This document shows positions 11,840 through 23,200 of a stretch of DNA of 44,019 nt, piece by piece (positions within the stretch are counted from its first letter, which is position 1; every line of letters begins with the position of its first letter). Both the position numbers and the translations under genes were made by a program. The DNA lies in IMG/VR virus record IMGVR_UViG_3300005617_000294, positions 1 to 44,019 of that record. One strand, 5' to 3'. Origin of the DNA: a virus. Below the pieces are notes generated by a model that had not been told where the DNA came from, made no database searches, and saw only the letters and a program-made list of their open reading frames with translations.

Positions 11840-13849
11840 CTAACCTATTCCCTTATACACAAGATCAATATTGGCTGTCCCTCGAGTGTTTACGGAGCTA
11901 AGCAGATAGTCGCAATTAGCCGTTTCCGTCACCACCTCCCAGTCCAGCTGGTTTAAAAGTCCTTTAGGGCGAATGTGAAGAACGTCCAAGCTCTTACCAA
12001 CTACCGTCAGCGTCCCCGGGTCATCATCGTAGAGATTGCCGTTATCATAATTCCAAACATCGTACCCACTAAAACTAATGCTAGCGTTAAACGTGTCAGA
12101 TCCTGTATCGGAGGTGGTGCCGCGCTTACTAACCCCATAGGTCGACGCGCGAATTGTACCTTTCGGCTGAAGCAACTTGAAGTACATATTATTGACATTG
12201 CCAAGGGAGATACCGTCTTCATCCCATACCAGCGAGGAGAACGCACAGCGGGATCGCCACGGCACCCCATCGTCCTGAGTTGTCTGCGTGCCAGCACGGG
12301 TAAATTCGAGAATTATATTGTCGACCAACACGCATAAATGGCTTAGTGCATCGGTACTGTTATCTTCGTACAGCCAAATATCCTTAGCCGCAATCGGCCA
12401 GCGTAATACCCAGGCATTATTACGAGCCAGGTCCATGTACCAAATTTCATTATTCTCGGTTGACCCCACCGGAAGGGTAAAATACAACCGGTCTTCGTGC
12501 TCAACTCCAGCGGCTTTGTCTAAACTCCCTAAGCTGATCTGATCAACGTCGGGTACTTGGTTGCGGGTAAGTGAAGCAGTTGTGAGAATGTTCACTATAT
12601 TTTGTGAAGTCCCCGTCGATTTGAACGCTTTGCCTGTCGGATAATATAGCGAATCGCCCGCCTTGATCGTCGCTCTGGGGGCGTAAGTTCCCGACTGCCC
12701 GTTAGCCTCCATGACATTAGGGAAGAAAATGACCTGATCACCAAACGTTACTGAATCAAACGTAACGTGGTTGAGTTGCCCCTTTCCAGCAGCACCTCGA
12801 GACGAGCAGGTAATGACCGGGTCGCCTTTACCCGTCCTGAATCCGTCAACGAAGTTAAGTTGGGTGTCGCCACCTTCGTCGATTGTGGTAAAGCCACCAC
12901 CGTTCAAAGAGCTGAAGTCACCCGTGCCTGGAGCCGCGTAGTACAGTTTGTTATCCGCCGTAACGCCATAAACCTGAGCATTACGCTTATCCACATACAT
13001 CCAGGTAAAGACACCTCCCTGCGTCGAGTTGGAGTCAGGCGCCTCCTTGTAGGGATTGAGGGTGAGCGAGCCATCGTCGGTATATGACAAGGTCGTTAAG
13101 CCGGATAGGGTAATAATTTCATCGAGTCGGTTGGCATCGGTGCCGCCATATAGGGTATAGGACGTAGCCCCTGATACTGCTGACCACGTTACGACAACAC
13201 TATTCGCCGACGTCCAGTTGTCCCGGATCGCGTTAACGTTTACGGCCGATGAGGCAGGCGAAGCGGCACTTTCGCCAACGGCATTGTTAGCCGTCACCTT
13301 GTAGTAATAGTTGTAGGGCTTAGTACCCGAGGTTAAGCCGCCGGCGGCGGCGCCACTGGGCGCTGACGGGGTAGCGAGCGAGACGTACTCCACTGTCGCC
13401 ATGGTAGGCAGGTCGATATACGATAGATTGTCTGTGCTGTTAAAAACATACACTCGATTCTTAGATTGTCGGAACCCCGCCCAGCCAGTACTAACGTAGG
13501 TGTTGACTCCACCAATGAGCGTGAATGAGCCTCCGTCTACTTGGCTGTAAATCTTGCCTACACCCGCCACGTTAAGCATGAACAGGAGTCCGCGAACGCC
13601 GTTGTAGCGATAACTACCTCGACCAATGACGGGATTGTCTGGTTGAGTGCCATATCGCACTAGTGGAGGACGAGGACGAGGGATACCATCCTGCACGAGT
13701 TCCATATTAAGCATGTCAGATAACGAGTCTTCGGGCCGACGCGAATTGTCGATAGTCGAAATGTAGGCTTTGGAAAACTTATTCTGGTGTTTGTTAATCG
13801 GTATCCGATTGCTCTTCCGTCGCTGAACCGTACTGGGAGGAGTTGGCAT
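11840..13849 (-). CDS. Tail nozzle / tubular protein B-like (beta-propeller)
   Basis: The 669-aa protein is beta-rich with a basic N-terminus. It contains a fibronectin-like insertion (~180-260: PYNYYYKVTANNAVGES...SGATSYTLYGG) and repeated propeller-like blades such as GVFTWMYVDKRNAQVYG and RLYFTLPVG. Size, composition and the gene immediately upstream (225-aa adaptor, ATG/TAA junction at 13849) match the gp11-gp12 pair of T7-like and other podoviruses, where this protein forms the distal tail tube. Clear sequence motifs are lacking; the call relies on order and fold-like pattern. Confidence 0.6.
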   Translation of the reverse strand: MPTPPSTVQRRKSNRIPINKHQNKFSKAYISTIDNSRRPEDSLSDMLNMELVQDGIPRPRPPLVRYGTQPDNPVIGRGSYRYNGVRGLLFMLNVAGVGKIYSQVDGGSFTLIGGVNTYVSTGWAGFRQSKNRVYVFNSTDNLSYIDLPTMATVEYVSLATPSAPSGAAAGGLTSGTKPYNYYYKVTANNAVGESAASPASSAVNVNAIRDNWTSANSVVVTWSAVSGATSYTLYGGTDANRLDEIITLSGLTTLSYTDDGSLTLNPYKEAPDSNSTQGGVFTWMYVDKRNAQVYGVTADNKLYYAAPGTGDFSSLNGGGFTTIDEGGDTQLNFVDGFRTGKGDPVITCSSRGAAGKGQLNHVTFDSVTFGDQVIFFPNVMEANGQSGTYAPRATIKAGDSLYYPTGKAFKSTGTSQNIVNILTTASLTRNQVPDVDQISLGSLDKAAGVEHEDRLYFTLPVGSTENNEIWYMDLARNNAWVLRWPIAAKDIWLYEDNSTDALSHLCVLVDNIILEFTRAGTQTTQDDGVPWRSRCAFSSLVWDEDGISLGNVNNMYFKLLQPKGTIRASTYGVSKRGTTSDTGSDTFNASISFSGYDVWNYDNGNLYDDDPGTLTVVGKSLDVLHIRPKGLLNQLDWEVVTETANCDYLLSSVNTRGTANIDLVYKGIG

Positions 13850-14526
13850 TACCGTCTAGCTCCCGGTATCCTCGTAACACTCGTTGGGGACGTGCGCGGA
13901 TTACTGCTGGTTCCTCGACGGTTGTTTGCTTGCATTTGCGCCCATAGGTTATTAGCCTTCGCCACTAAATCAGGAGCCTTTGACTCATAAGTGAGATCAT
14001 TCCCCGCTAGCTCAGCCGCTGTCGCCATCACGAGCCAGTAAGGGTCGTCACACGGAATCACATCATTTGGTCCCGAGAGGGGATCGGGCATGTAGAATCC
14101 ACCCATCGTAATAGCACCGCCGACAATCTGGCTAGTGGAAGAAATGGTATCGACAAACGTTAAAATCTGCGGATCACGACCCGACACATAAACTCTGTTA
14201 TTATGGCGGAAACGATTACGCTCTTGGGGTTTGATAATCGTAAAGTCGACTTCATGACCATCGGTTGTCGTAACAATTACTTCGTCACTGGGGTCGAGAA
14301 AATCATCGTCTAAATCATAGCTTTGGTTGGACGCGGATACTGTACCGACGGGGCGGACTTCAAATAATGATTGGCGAGTCACCTTAGTATCACGGGCATA
14401 TTCGGCAATTTTACGGTTCGCTGTTCCGAGCCACATGGCCCAGTCACCAACATTTTCAACTGGGGCATCGTCGTCGTTGGCGCGGTACGCCCAGTTCGTC
14501 TGCTCCAAAAATTCGCTAACTATCAT
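13849..14526 (-). CDS. Head-tail adaptor (tail tubular protein A-like)
   Basis: The 225-aa protein is helical at both ends with a central beta region (SYDLDDDFLDPSDEVIVTTTDGHEVDF). Helical N-terminus, 'DLP/DD-F...EV' central strand pair and helical C-terminus with a basic disordered tail (RRGTSSNPRTSP) are typical of gp11-like ring proteins that dock on the portal. It overlaps the ejection-protein gene upstream by ATGA and abuts the nozzle gene. Confidence 0.6.
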   Translation of the reverse strand: MIVSEFLEQTNWAYRANDDDAPVENVGDWAMWLGTANRKIAEYARDTKVTRQSLFEVRPVGTVSASNQSYDLDDDFLDPSDEVIVTTTDGHEVDFTIIKPQERNRFRHNNRVYVSGRDPQILTFVDTISSTSQIVGGAITMGGFYMPDPLSGPNDVIPCDDPYWLVMATAAELAGNDLTYESKAPDLVAKANNLWAQMQANNRRGTSSNPRTSPTSVTRIPGARR

Positions 14527-17500
14527 GCGTTGCTTACCTTTGCTTTGGCCACTTTAATGGACTTACGCTTAATTTTGACACGACTCAAGATGGAACGCAA
14601 AGCGGTAGAGTTTGTTTTACCGCTAACTAGTTGCTTGGAGTAATTCAACTTGCCACCCTTGGCGTACTTGGAAGACTTCGGTTTCTTGCCGAGACCATAT
14701 TTATACTTCGGTGTAGTGGTGAATTTTCCTGCGTTGAGCTCGCTATCCAACTTCTTGGCTTGGTCGTATAACTCTTTGGCCTTGGGACGATTACTGGCGA
14801 AATAAGCGTTTTGTTTAGACTTGGATAGGGCATAGAAATCTTGGATTTCTTGAGGATATTTGGAAGTAATAGCTTCTTTGGCGAGTTTGTTTTGAGCGGC
14901 AAAATCCTTAGCGTTAGTAAGCTTACCGGACAACTTATCCTGCTCATACTGTGCTTGGTGAAGCTTCAATTTATTTGCTTCATCAGCGTTGAATTTGTTT
15001 TTACCCTCTGTTGAAAGTGCCGCATATTGTTTAAGAACATTCGCGGAAGATTGGCTAATGCCTTTAGGCAGTTTCTCAGACGCAGTTTTTACGCGAGCAG
15101 CCGAAGCATTCAGTGTCTTGCTACCACTTAATTTGCCCGAACCATTGGCGGCCTGTTGTTTTTTGGTGATAGCTGCATTGGAGTTATCGAGCGCCTGCTG
15201 TTTAAGCTGCCTATAGTAGTCAGCATTTATTGCATCCTCAGTACTAATTTTAGCTGGTGAAACGGCATTTAAGTACGGATGTTGCGCTGGCACATCTTGG
15301 CCGTTGGGGTCTTTTACCGTTGTAGTGTTCTGTCGCAAACCAGGTATTACTTGCATAAGAGCTTCTAATTGTTGCGCTGCAAATGAAGCGTCCTTATTGA
15401 TCTTGCGCTGCTTGTCGTCGGTCATGTTGGCAAGCCAATTGGATAAGGCCCGGAAGGGGATTAACTGTTGCGGATAACCTGATACTAGCTGCGTAAAAGC
15501 TTGTCCGTCACCTTGCACCGCCTTAAGAAAGTTTCCAGCGCTCTTGGTATAGGACTGATCTGACAAGAACTGGCCGTACTTAGCTAAAGCCGTTAGAACA
15601 TTATCTATGCCATTTTGGTTAATCTTGGCGTTCTTTTGGGCGTCGTCTAGTGCGGAGACAAGAGCAAGGTTGAACGACAAAGCCGGTGGGAGTTTTTGGA
15701 AACTCACCCAGTTTTTACCGATCTTAACTGAATATGGCTGAATGCCCGCCGCCTTCCAGGCCTCCAATTGTTTCGGATTGGTAGGTTGCGCCCAGGTCAT
15801 GAGGTCTTTTCCGAGCAGAGCACCGGCCGCACCCACTACGGTTGTTCCAAGAATCATCTTACTAAGTTGCTCAGTTTTATTAGCTGAGCCATGCATCGTC
15901 AAAACGCCGGCGGGGGAGTACTCAAATCCTTGCTTAAAAATGTTCATGGTGGTGCGCACGAAGGGAACGGTGAATTTAGCTGGGTAGGATACAACGGGAT
16001 TCTTGGAGTTGCGAAGTTCCATGAGTTTTTGAGCCGGGATATCGAGAGCCTGCAGGAATGTTCCTTGAGACTTATCGCCGAGTTCCTGGCGGTACAGCCG
16101 GTAAGCCGACTCAGCACTCGCGGTGTTGGCTATATTGGGCGCTGTAATACCCTTGGCTTGACGATGCTCCAAGGCCTTGGTAACGCCGCCTTCGGTCAGA
16201 CCCGTGAAGAACCCATCCATTGCTTCCATAAGGCGCATCGGATAGGAGAGAACGTCATATGCTTTATTTTGCCCATGAGCGTACATGGGTACATGACCCC
16301 TCATATCTAGGTTCTGCGCTTCGGCCTTACCCGACATCGACTCGCTAAACCGGCGCTTGGCTTCACCAAAACTAGAGAAGTAACCCTTGGCATAGGCCGC
16401 CCCTTCGCCAGTAGCAAACTGCCTAGGCTTGCCGGTAAGAGCTGAATGAGCCGCATCCAACATGCCTGTCAGCGTTTTCTCGATAGGAGTGATGACAGCG
16501 GTAGAACCAATGTTCGGGAAGATATTGTTGATCTGCGTTAATGGGCTCGACAACATTGAGTTGTACCGAATCGTATCAAGCCAGTTACTTTTACTTGGTG
16601 GGACAAGTTCGCGGTAGGCTTTGACGACGGCGTTGGAATCATTGAAGTCAACCTTTGCGAACTTCTTGATATAGACTTCAGGGTTCACCCCGTCTTTATC
16701 AAGAAGTTTAAAGACTCGTTGCATGGGCGTGTCAAGCTCATTGGCTAGGATACGCCTGGCCGATAACTGACGAGCAATATCCGTACCCTGTTCAGTGGTA
16801 GTTTTAGCCAATGCTTGGATCTTTTGTAAGAGCTGAGCACGTTCACCGATCTTACCGTCAGCTAGTAATTGATCAGCCTGGTTGGATAATGTGACGACTT
16901 TCTGGCGCAGGTTGTATTGCTCTGCAACCTTCTGGCGAGTCTGATCAATGGTGTGCGATTTAAGGTCTACTCCGGCATTTTTAGCGAGATCCTGTACCTG
17001 TTTATCGCTCATGTGGGTAACTGGATCAGCCTGACTAAGAGCGTTTACCTCGCCCTTGGCGTCTTCGCTAATCTTTAGATTGTTGGTGTTGAGAGACTGT
17101 GGCGCTATTTTTAGCTTTTCAGCGGCGACTTCTTCGGATTTAGTGGGTAGTTTAGATCCCACAATCGGCGCATTAAAGTCAACTGACCCACGCTCATTAC
17201 CCACAGCCTGTTTAAAACTTGTGGATATCTTTTGCGCTATTGTTGGCTTAGGAGCATCAGCGGCAGCCTGTTGCTGTAGTAAAGTCGTCTGACCTTGGGG
17301 TACGCCACTGGGAAATTCTGTCTTAATAGGTCGACTTTGACCACTCGGATCGAGCTGATCAATGTGCTCCAGCCAACCGCCCATTTCTTGTTTTGCTGCT
17401 GCAACTTTAGCATTGGCGTCGGCTACAAACGTTGCGAGAGCTTTGTCCTTCTGAGCTTGCGGGATATTAAGGGTAGCCACATGCTCTTTAGCGTAGTTAA

Positions 17501-18308
17501 TTGAATCTTGAGCCACGGCTATCTGTTGATGGAGTTGTTCAATGGTGTTTTGAGCTTCGCTGACGGCGACTTTGGCCTCAGGAGCAAGGGCAGGATTAAG
17601 GGGTTTATCAATAATAGGTGCGGATACCGAGATAAAACCCTTCTCGCCTAACGCCTTGTTGGCGTTCTGAGCGGCTTTAGCGACGTCTTTGGCCCCCTGT
17701 GCTACAACTTTGGGACCGGCAACTACAGCGGGGAGGGAGAGTGCGTCTCCAGCTATCCCTAGACCTGCGACGGCTTGGCCTAAGAGCTTATTGCCAGCAA
17801 TCGGGGCAGCCTGGCCAATCTCTTGCTGAACAGGCAGATTAGTCCCCGAGAATGATTGCTGAGGTTGCCCCGTTGCGGTTGCCGCAATACGACCGCCGGT
17901 TCGCTCTAACCCGCCAAGCGTCCAGTCGTATCCAGTCTTACCAATACTCTGAGCAAATTGTCCTACTTGTTGGGGTAGGCTTTGCTGTTGAAACTGAGGA
18001 CTAGCTGCTCTCTGGCCAAACTTATACGCTTCCCCCAAGAGGGGCGTATTGCTAATAGCAGTGTTGGCTGCTCCTGGTAGTTGAGCTCCAATCTCGTTTA
18101 GACTAACGCCTAGACTTGGTATCCGCGTACTCGCAACGTTTCTAGCCGTACTGGCGATGGCGTTGCCGGCTTGCTGAATAAGATTGGGTTGGGCCGTGCT
18201 GGCGGGGCGAGATTTAGTAGGTTGATGCCAGCTAGACTGATCGCCTGGGATAATTGCATCTGCCACCGTACCAGCACCACGAAGTAAATCCTTTAAAGAG
18301 AAGGCCAA
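14523..18308 (-). CDS. Large internal virion / ejection protein (1261 aa)
   Basis: The N-terminal ~200 residues are Ala/Gly/Gln-rich. A coiled coil covers ~230-310 (VSEAQNTIEQLHQQIAVAQ). A central helical domain follows (~520-800, with NSMLSSPLTQINNIFPN). A segment around residues 830-960 (MILGTTVVGAAGALLG, then WKAAGIQPYSVKIGKNWVSF) resembles the LPD38-type large polyvalent protein domain of phage injected proteins. The C-terminus is very Lys-rich (KSSKYAKGGKLNYSK; KRKSIKVAKAK). Such proteins are packaged inside podoviral capsids and ejected into the host, sometimes forming a trans-envelope channel. No lytic transglycosylase motif is apparent. Confidence 0.65.
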   Translation of the reverse strand: MAFSLKDLLRGAGTVADAIIPGDQSSWHQPTKSRPASTAQPNLIQQAGNAIASTARNVASTRIPSLGVSLNEIGAQLPGAANTAISNTPLLGEAYKFGQRAASPQFQQQSLPQQVGQFAQSIGKTGYDWTLGGLERTGGRIAATATGQPQQSFSGTNLPVQQEIGQAAPIAGNKLLGQAVAGLGIAGDALSLPAVVAGPKVVAQGAKDVAKAAQNANKALGEKGFISVSAPIIDKPLNPALAPEAKVAVSEAQNTIEQLHQQIAVAQDSINYAKEHVATLNIPQAQKDKALATFVADANAKVAAAKQEMGGWLEHIDQLDPSGQSRPIKTEFPSGVPQGQTTLLQQQAAADAPKPTIAQKISTSFKQAVGNERGSVDFNAPIVGSKLPTKSEEVAAEKLKIAPQSLNTNNLKISEDAKGEVNALSQADPVTHMSDKQVQDLAKNAGVDLKSHTIDQTRQKVAEQYNLRQKVVTLSNQADQLLADGKIGERAQLLQKIQALAKTTTEQGTDIARQLSARRILANELDTPMQRVFKLLDKDGVNPEVYIKKFAKVDFNDSNAVVKAYRELVPPSKSNWLDTIRYNSMLSSPLTQINNIFPNIGSTAVITPIEKTLTGMLDAAHSALTGKPRQFATGEGAAYAKGYFSSFGEAKRRFSESMSGKAEAQNLDMRGHVPMYAHGQNKAYDVLSYPMRLMEAMDGFFTGLTEGGVTKALEHRQAKGITAPNIANTASAESAYRLYRQELGDKSQGTFLQALDIPAQKLMELRNSKNPVVSYPAKFTVPFVRTTMNIFKQGFEYSPAGVLTMHGSANKTEQLSKMILGTTVVGAAGALLGKDLMTWAQPTNPKQLEAWKAAGIQPYSVKIGKNWVSFQKLPPALSFNLALVSALDDAQKNAKINQNGIDNVLTALAKYGQFLSDQSYTKSAGNFLKAVQGDGQAFTQLVSGYPQQLIPFRALSNWLANMTDDKQRKINKDASFAAQQLEALMQVIPGLRQNTTTVKDPNGQDVPAQHPYLNAVSPAKISTEDAINADYYRQLKQQALDNSNAAITKKQQAANGSGKLSGSKTLNASAARVKTASEKLPKGISQSSANVLKQYAALSTEGKNKFNADEANKLKLHQAQYEQDKLSGKLTNAKDFAAQNKLAKEAITSKYPQEIQDFYALSKSKQNAYFASNRPKAKELYDQAKKLDSELNAGKFTTTPKYKYGLGKKPKSSKYAKGGKLNYSKQLVSGKTNSTALRSILSRVKIKRKSIKVAKAKVSNA

Positions 18309-18320
18309 CTAAGCAGCCTC

Positions 18321-19343
18321 CTAAGCTGCACCCTGTAATTTTTTCCGAAGTAACGAGGTATATGGATTAGTGCTATCCACCCCTTGATCCCGAGCATTAA
18401 TCGTTGTTCGATCTGTGTTATAAGCGGACAGGTCGGGAGTGGTTGCCACAGCCTGTTTTGGCGTGTAGGGGGTGCGGAACTGATTAAAAAAACCTTCTAC
18501 CGCGTTACGTGACTGGTCGATAGCGCTCTGGAAGGGAGCTTGCGCGGCTTTGACTGCAGCGTAACCACCACCTCTAGCCTGCGCGGCTTGGGCGGCATTG
18601 GTCGCAAGTTGTCCTTGTATACCTTGACGCTGACCTTCAATACCGCTTCTCAGTGCTTCTTCATTGTCTTTTTTCTGCTTGGCAAGATCAGCTAGGACGT
18701 TGGCGAAACTGATGTCGTATTGACCTTGAGACTTATCAATGCCCTGTAAGTTACGGCCGTAGGTGTCGGTGGCCGCTTGGCGTTTGCTGGAGGTGTCCTT
18801 ACCAATAACGTTAGGGAGCAGGTCACGGAAGGCCGACGAGCCCGTACCAGAAGCTCGTCCGATGATTTGCGCTAGGCTACGGTAACCGTTGTTCGCATTC
18901 TTGTTAATCGTGTCGTAAGCTGAGAGTTTACCTTGATTCTGCGCTACGCGTTGGTCATTAAAGGCCGCGTATTGCTGGTCTTTACCGGCGTTAGCGCTGC
19001 CGACTTGCTCGTTGTACTGATCTTCGTTGCGAGTTAGACCTTGGTTGAGCCCGGTGTCGGTACGTCCAAGTAAGGCACGAAGTTGCGCTGCTTGATCGGC
19101 CAGAAAAGCTAAGTCGTCGGCCGAGCCGTTGGCAGAACCGCTTGGTAATGCTGGAGCTTGCTGCAATCGAAAGGTTGAGTCGCCCTGAACATTGCCACTA
19201 TCTGTGCCACTCGGAGTCTTACCGCTATATCCGAGTAAGTTCATTAAACTGGATTGGTCGCCCGCACCCAGAGTTGTAGCATTATAGTAAGGGTTGCCGT
19301 ACCCAGCGACAGTACCGCTAGGCGTTAGATAATTACCAGGCAT
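18321..19343 (-). CDS. Internal virion protein, coiled-coil type (340 aa)
   Basis: Gln/Ala/Asp-rich and mostly helical between residues ~75 and 290 (DDLAFLADQAAQLRALLG; NVLADLAKQKKDNEEALRSG), with disordered ends. It lies directly upstream of the 1261-aa gene, where podoviruses often carry a smaller partner ejection protein. No family signature beyond composition and position. Confidence 0.55.
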   Translation of the reverse strand: MPGNYLTPSGTVAGYGNPYYNATTLGAGDQSSLMNLLGYSGKTPSGTDSGNVQGDSTFRLQQAPALPSGSANGSADDLAFLADQAAQLRALLGRTDTGLNQGLTRNEDQYNEQVGSANAGKDQQYAAFNDQRVAQNQGKLSAYDTINKNANNGYRSLAQIIGRASGTGSSAFRDLLPNVIGKDTSSKRQAATDTYGRNLQGIDKSQGQYDISFANVLADLAKQKKDNEEALRSGIEGQRQGIQGQLATNAAQAAQARGGGYAAVKAAQAPFQSAIDQSRNAVEGFFNQFRTPYTPKQAVATTPDLSAYNTDRTTINARDQGVDSTNPYTSLLRKKLQGAA

Positions 19344-19387
19344 AGACCATCCTTTAAAGAGTTGCTCCTATCATGCCACAAATAATG

Positions 19388-19417
19388 GAGGAAGCCTAGC
19401 GGATTGCTGGCTTCCTC
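19388..19417 (-). terminator. Hairpin after the 19472-19795 gene
   Basis: GAGGAAGCC (19388-19396) and GGCTTCCTC (19409-19417) form a perfect 9-bp stem over a 12-nt loop. On the minus strand a weak CATTATTTG follows. It may partly terminate the fibre transcript before the ejection-protein genes. Confidence 0.55.
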
Positions 19418-19471
19418 TCTGATTGTTTCCACTGAATCTGAGATAGGTCAGCTTTCCAGGGATAGTCTGGA

Positions 19472-19795
19472 TTAGAATTCCGTCTCTGGACTCTCCACCG
19501 ACACGTCCACATGCACTGAGCCGGCGGCAGCGGTGGCTGCTTCCACCACTCCCGTAGCCACTTCATAGTCGCTTTTGGAGTCTTCCAAGGCCACCTTAGC
19601 CTCATCCCGCCTCTTAGCGACGGCTAGCAATGCTTCAGCATCGGTCGGCGTATCGACGAGTTCACTGACAACCTGATCATACTCAGCCTGCTTAGCATTA
19701 ACCTCCGCCTGAACCTGATCCAGTTCAATCTTCTCGTGACTCTTGACGACTTTAAATAGCTCGCCATCTGTTACTACGTACTCACTGGTAGCCAT
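19472..19795 (-). CDS. Small coiled-coil protein
   Basis: Start chosen at ATG 19795 (MATSEYVVTDG) because GGAG lies 10 bp upstream; the in-frame ATG at 19813 lacks this. The 107-aa acidic product has a heptad-rich helix (HEKIELDQVQAEVNAKQAEYDQ... ~residues 21-80) ending in Val/Ser-rich sequence. Possibly a chaperone or virion component. No family recognised. Confidence 0.6.
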   Translation of the reverse strand: MATSEYVVTDGELFKVVKSHEKIELDQVQAEVNAKQAEYDQVVSELVDTPTDAEALLAVAKRRDEAKVALEDSKSDYEVATGVVEAATAAAGSVHVDVSVESPETEF

Positions 19796-19849
19796 AAAAT
19801 CGGCACTCCACATTAATATAACTATTATGCTGTAAGTTGTTATGGTTCG

Positions 19850-20239
19850 TCAAACCACGGTTTCTTTAGTCTCTTCGTCAGGAACGTCAGGTTCTTGACC
19901 CGATAAGAACTCTTTGAGCCGAATGTAGTAAAGCGGGTCTAGCGCAAAAGATACTTTAGCCTTTTCGAGAATAAAGTCACATTCTTTGTGGTCAAGATCA
20001 ACTTCCCAACGTTTCCAGATCTTTAGGCCCAATAATCCGATACGCTCGACTTCTTCAGGATTAGGTTTTGTAGTTTCGTCTTTACGATAGATAGCTGCGT
20101 GTAAGACTGCCCTAAAGTTTATAACCTCTGTTTTGAGCGTTTGACCAGGCTGAAGTTTTTGGCCTGGTCTTATAGCTTCCAGCTCCACTAACGGACGACC
20201 TTGAAAGTCAAGGATTGGTTGACGTAAGTCAAATTTCAC
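19850..20239 (-). CDS. Conserved phage hypothetical protein, possible tail-assembly type
   Basis: A 129-aa acidic protein. It begins FDLRQPILDFQGRPL, then LKTEVINFRAVLHAAIY and an alpha-helical C-terminus (LDPLYYIRLKEFLSG). This 'bring a short beta start, helix, EER-x-x-LGLKIW, helix' plan is common in small phage proteins near tail genes whose role is unknown. It sits just after the large spike gene. Confidence 0.6.
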   Translation of the reverse strand: MKFDLRQPILDFQGRPLVELEAIRPGQKLQPGQTLKTEVINFRAVLHAAIYRKDETTKPNPEEVERIGLLGLKIWKRWEVDLDHKECDFILEKAKVSFALDPLYYIRLKEFLSGQEPDVPDEETKETVV

Positions 20240-20280
20240 TATTTGATCTCTTTAATTAATTATATTATGTCATAAAAGCA

Positions 20281-23200
20281 CTATTCTGTAACGAAAATTG
20301 TGCCCGTAAGACGAATCGTACCGGTGTGAGTAACCCAAGCTGGCGTTACCATTTTAATCTGGAAATAATCACCGGCCGATACAGCAACACTCAGCCCCGT
20401 ATTCGAAATAAGATTGGTGGAACTAAAATCACCCGTTGTTGTAATACTGGTGTCACTGCTATTTACTCGTAGAGATATGGCGACATTCTCGTTGGTGTAA
20501 GTGTTAGTTATGACGTGCACCCAAAGATAAACAGCGGTGACATGCCCCCCGGTAGGTATGTAAATACGTGCGTTGCCGTCGGTTGTGGTTGGCTGAGCGC
20601 TGTGGAAATTCCCAAAATAATAAGTCTGACTATTGGCGAAAACTAACGAAGCGCCGGTGGTTGTAGCATTAGCCCCAAACTGCATTGAGTAACCCGTGCT
20701 AACGCCCGTTAAGGTTTGCCAGGTAGCGTGCGTTGAGTCTGTCGCCTTTAAGACCTGTCCAGCAGTGGGCGCTGTTGCCGAAGATACGTTTACTATTGTT
20801 GTAGCAGAGTTGAGAGCATCCGTTTTAGCGCTCTTGCCGGTGGTGTCCTGATTCAAGGTCGGTACATCCGCCGCCGCTAATGTGCCCCACGACGGGACGG
20901 CCGAGATCGAACCATTACCCGTCTGAGTTAAGAATTTTTTCGTGGTCGTAGTGTTGCCGGCAAGTCTCGTTGCTGCAGGAGTGCTGTCCTCATACATCAA
21001 ATCACCGAGCGTCGTCATCGGATTAGAGAATCCACCCAAAGTTGTTAATTGACTGGTATTGTACAGGCCACCCGTAATTTGCCAGTTTGAGCCATCAGAG
21101 TAAATCTGCGCGACACCGTTGTTGATATTGATCACTTTTGTGGACGAGCCATCAATCGTTTGTGCGGGAGATGCCACCGTGATGGTTCCTGAACCAGTCG
21201 TGGTTATGTCGATAGCGGTACCGGCCAGAGCATTAGCCTGTGTGGTAGCCAACTTAATGTCATACGGAATTGTGTAATAAATCGTGATCCTAATGTTATC
21301 GATATTGGCGACGCCCAACACTGACTTTACTTGGAAGATAAAACCAAAGGTCGAGCCATTAACATCAGTCGGCGACAAAGTCGCGCCCCACAAATCATCA
21401 GTTGCACCGTAGGTCTTAGTGGTGTCGGAACCAGTGAAAGCTGTAATGGCCGCCTTGTCATCACCAGTTAGTACACCCGCCTTTAGTAGTTGCGCCTTAA
21501 TGTCGTAAACTTTGACAGCCTCCGAGGTTGTACTAGTGCTCTTCCCCTCGACCTCAACCTTAATACCCTCGACATTAGCGGCGGACGGTATAGCGAAGCC
21601 GAAGTTCGTCACTTTTAGATATTCGCTCTCAACATAATCACCGCTAGCGAAAGCCGACGTTACTCCACTAACGGTAGTACCGGCAGCGGCCGTCAATTCC
21701 ACTTCCACATCGGAGGTGAAACTCGAAATTGTCGTAATAAGATCAGCGCCAGCCGCTCCTGCACCGGGAATACGGACGTTCTTGCCTGCATCGGCGATTG
21801 TAAACACTGAGGAGGAAGCCGTTAATGTTTTATCACTAGCCGTAATTGAGCCAGCGAATGTCTGAGCATCACCCCTCGGATCGCTCGGGTTAATATTGCC
21901 GTCAGAAGCCCATGTAGCATACGAGTTATCGCTACCAGCCGCGTTAGATGGATTACTCCAAGCTACATAACCGGCTGTACTATCATTTGCAAGCGTGCCC
22001 GCATTAGCAGCAGAGTTGTTTAATACAAGAGTATTGCGCGTCACATAGTAAGTTGTAGAGGCAGTGACGCCACCTGGCATTGTGCCGGGAGTCGTCATAC
22101 TTATAGCAGTCCCGGTTTCTAGTAGCGTTGAAAGCCGAATAAGATTGTTGGTAACATCCACATCAGCATCAGTAAATGTAGTACCCGAGAACGCGTAGGG
22201 AGTGAGGGTGAGATTATAGGTGGCAGCCGATCCAGTTTCGTCTTTGATGATATAGGTGCGGCCGATCCCGCCGGCCGCTGTGGGCAAGTTTACGGTCCGA
22301 GCGGCTGTAAGGGACGTGTAAGCGATGATATGGTCCGATTTGACAACAGTAGCCAAAGCGTCAGCTATTGCCCTGCGTTTGAAAAGTATACCGGCGTTAT
22401 ATCCCACCCAGGCTCCAGTGGCGTCAGGTCGGCCCTGAATATACAAAGGCGCAGCCGCCGCCGTGGAAGCGGTAAGAGCGCCGGCCGAGAGAACGTTAAA
22501 AGCCAATAATGAGCTTGTGGCTGGATCGGTGCGAGTCGCACTAACGCCACCTACTTTCTTGGTTTCATCACCTGCAGAAAAACGAAGTATAGGTGATGTA
22601 CCCGTACCAGACGCCGGGGAGTGCACATTTAACCCACCGGTACCCCGAACCTGCATTTCCCCACTGCCTTGCAAGTTGACCTGAAAGTCAATGTTCGTGT
22701 CTGGACCATTTACGTTTAATCCTACTGGACTTCCTGCCTCAACAGGAGAACTAAAGTCAATCCGGTTACGAGTCACACGCATACCGTTAGAGTTGTTCTT
22801 GCCAAGAGAAATGGTTGAACTTACAACTGGATAAATGTCAACGTTGGTAAAGGGCACCGCCCGAGTATCAATAATATTGTTGCCATCAATCCATACATTT
22901 GTTGAGTCGTGATAGCGCAAAATACCGACGTTTGTACTTCGGTCAGAAGATAGAATCGGCGTTGTACCGTTGGCCTTGTACTGAGTTCCGGCATCAATAA
23001 TTTGGTTACCTACGATAGAGAGTTGGTCAACCCAGCCATAAGAAATACCATTGCGAGACGCATTCTTAATGATATTGCTAGACACTAAAATATTTGTGGC
23101 ACGATCTGAAAGGCTACCGCCCCGTATCTGGATGCCATCAACATCGCTATCACTAGCTCGGTTATGCTCTTGGTCGAGTACGTTACCTACAACAGCTAAG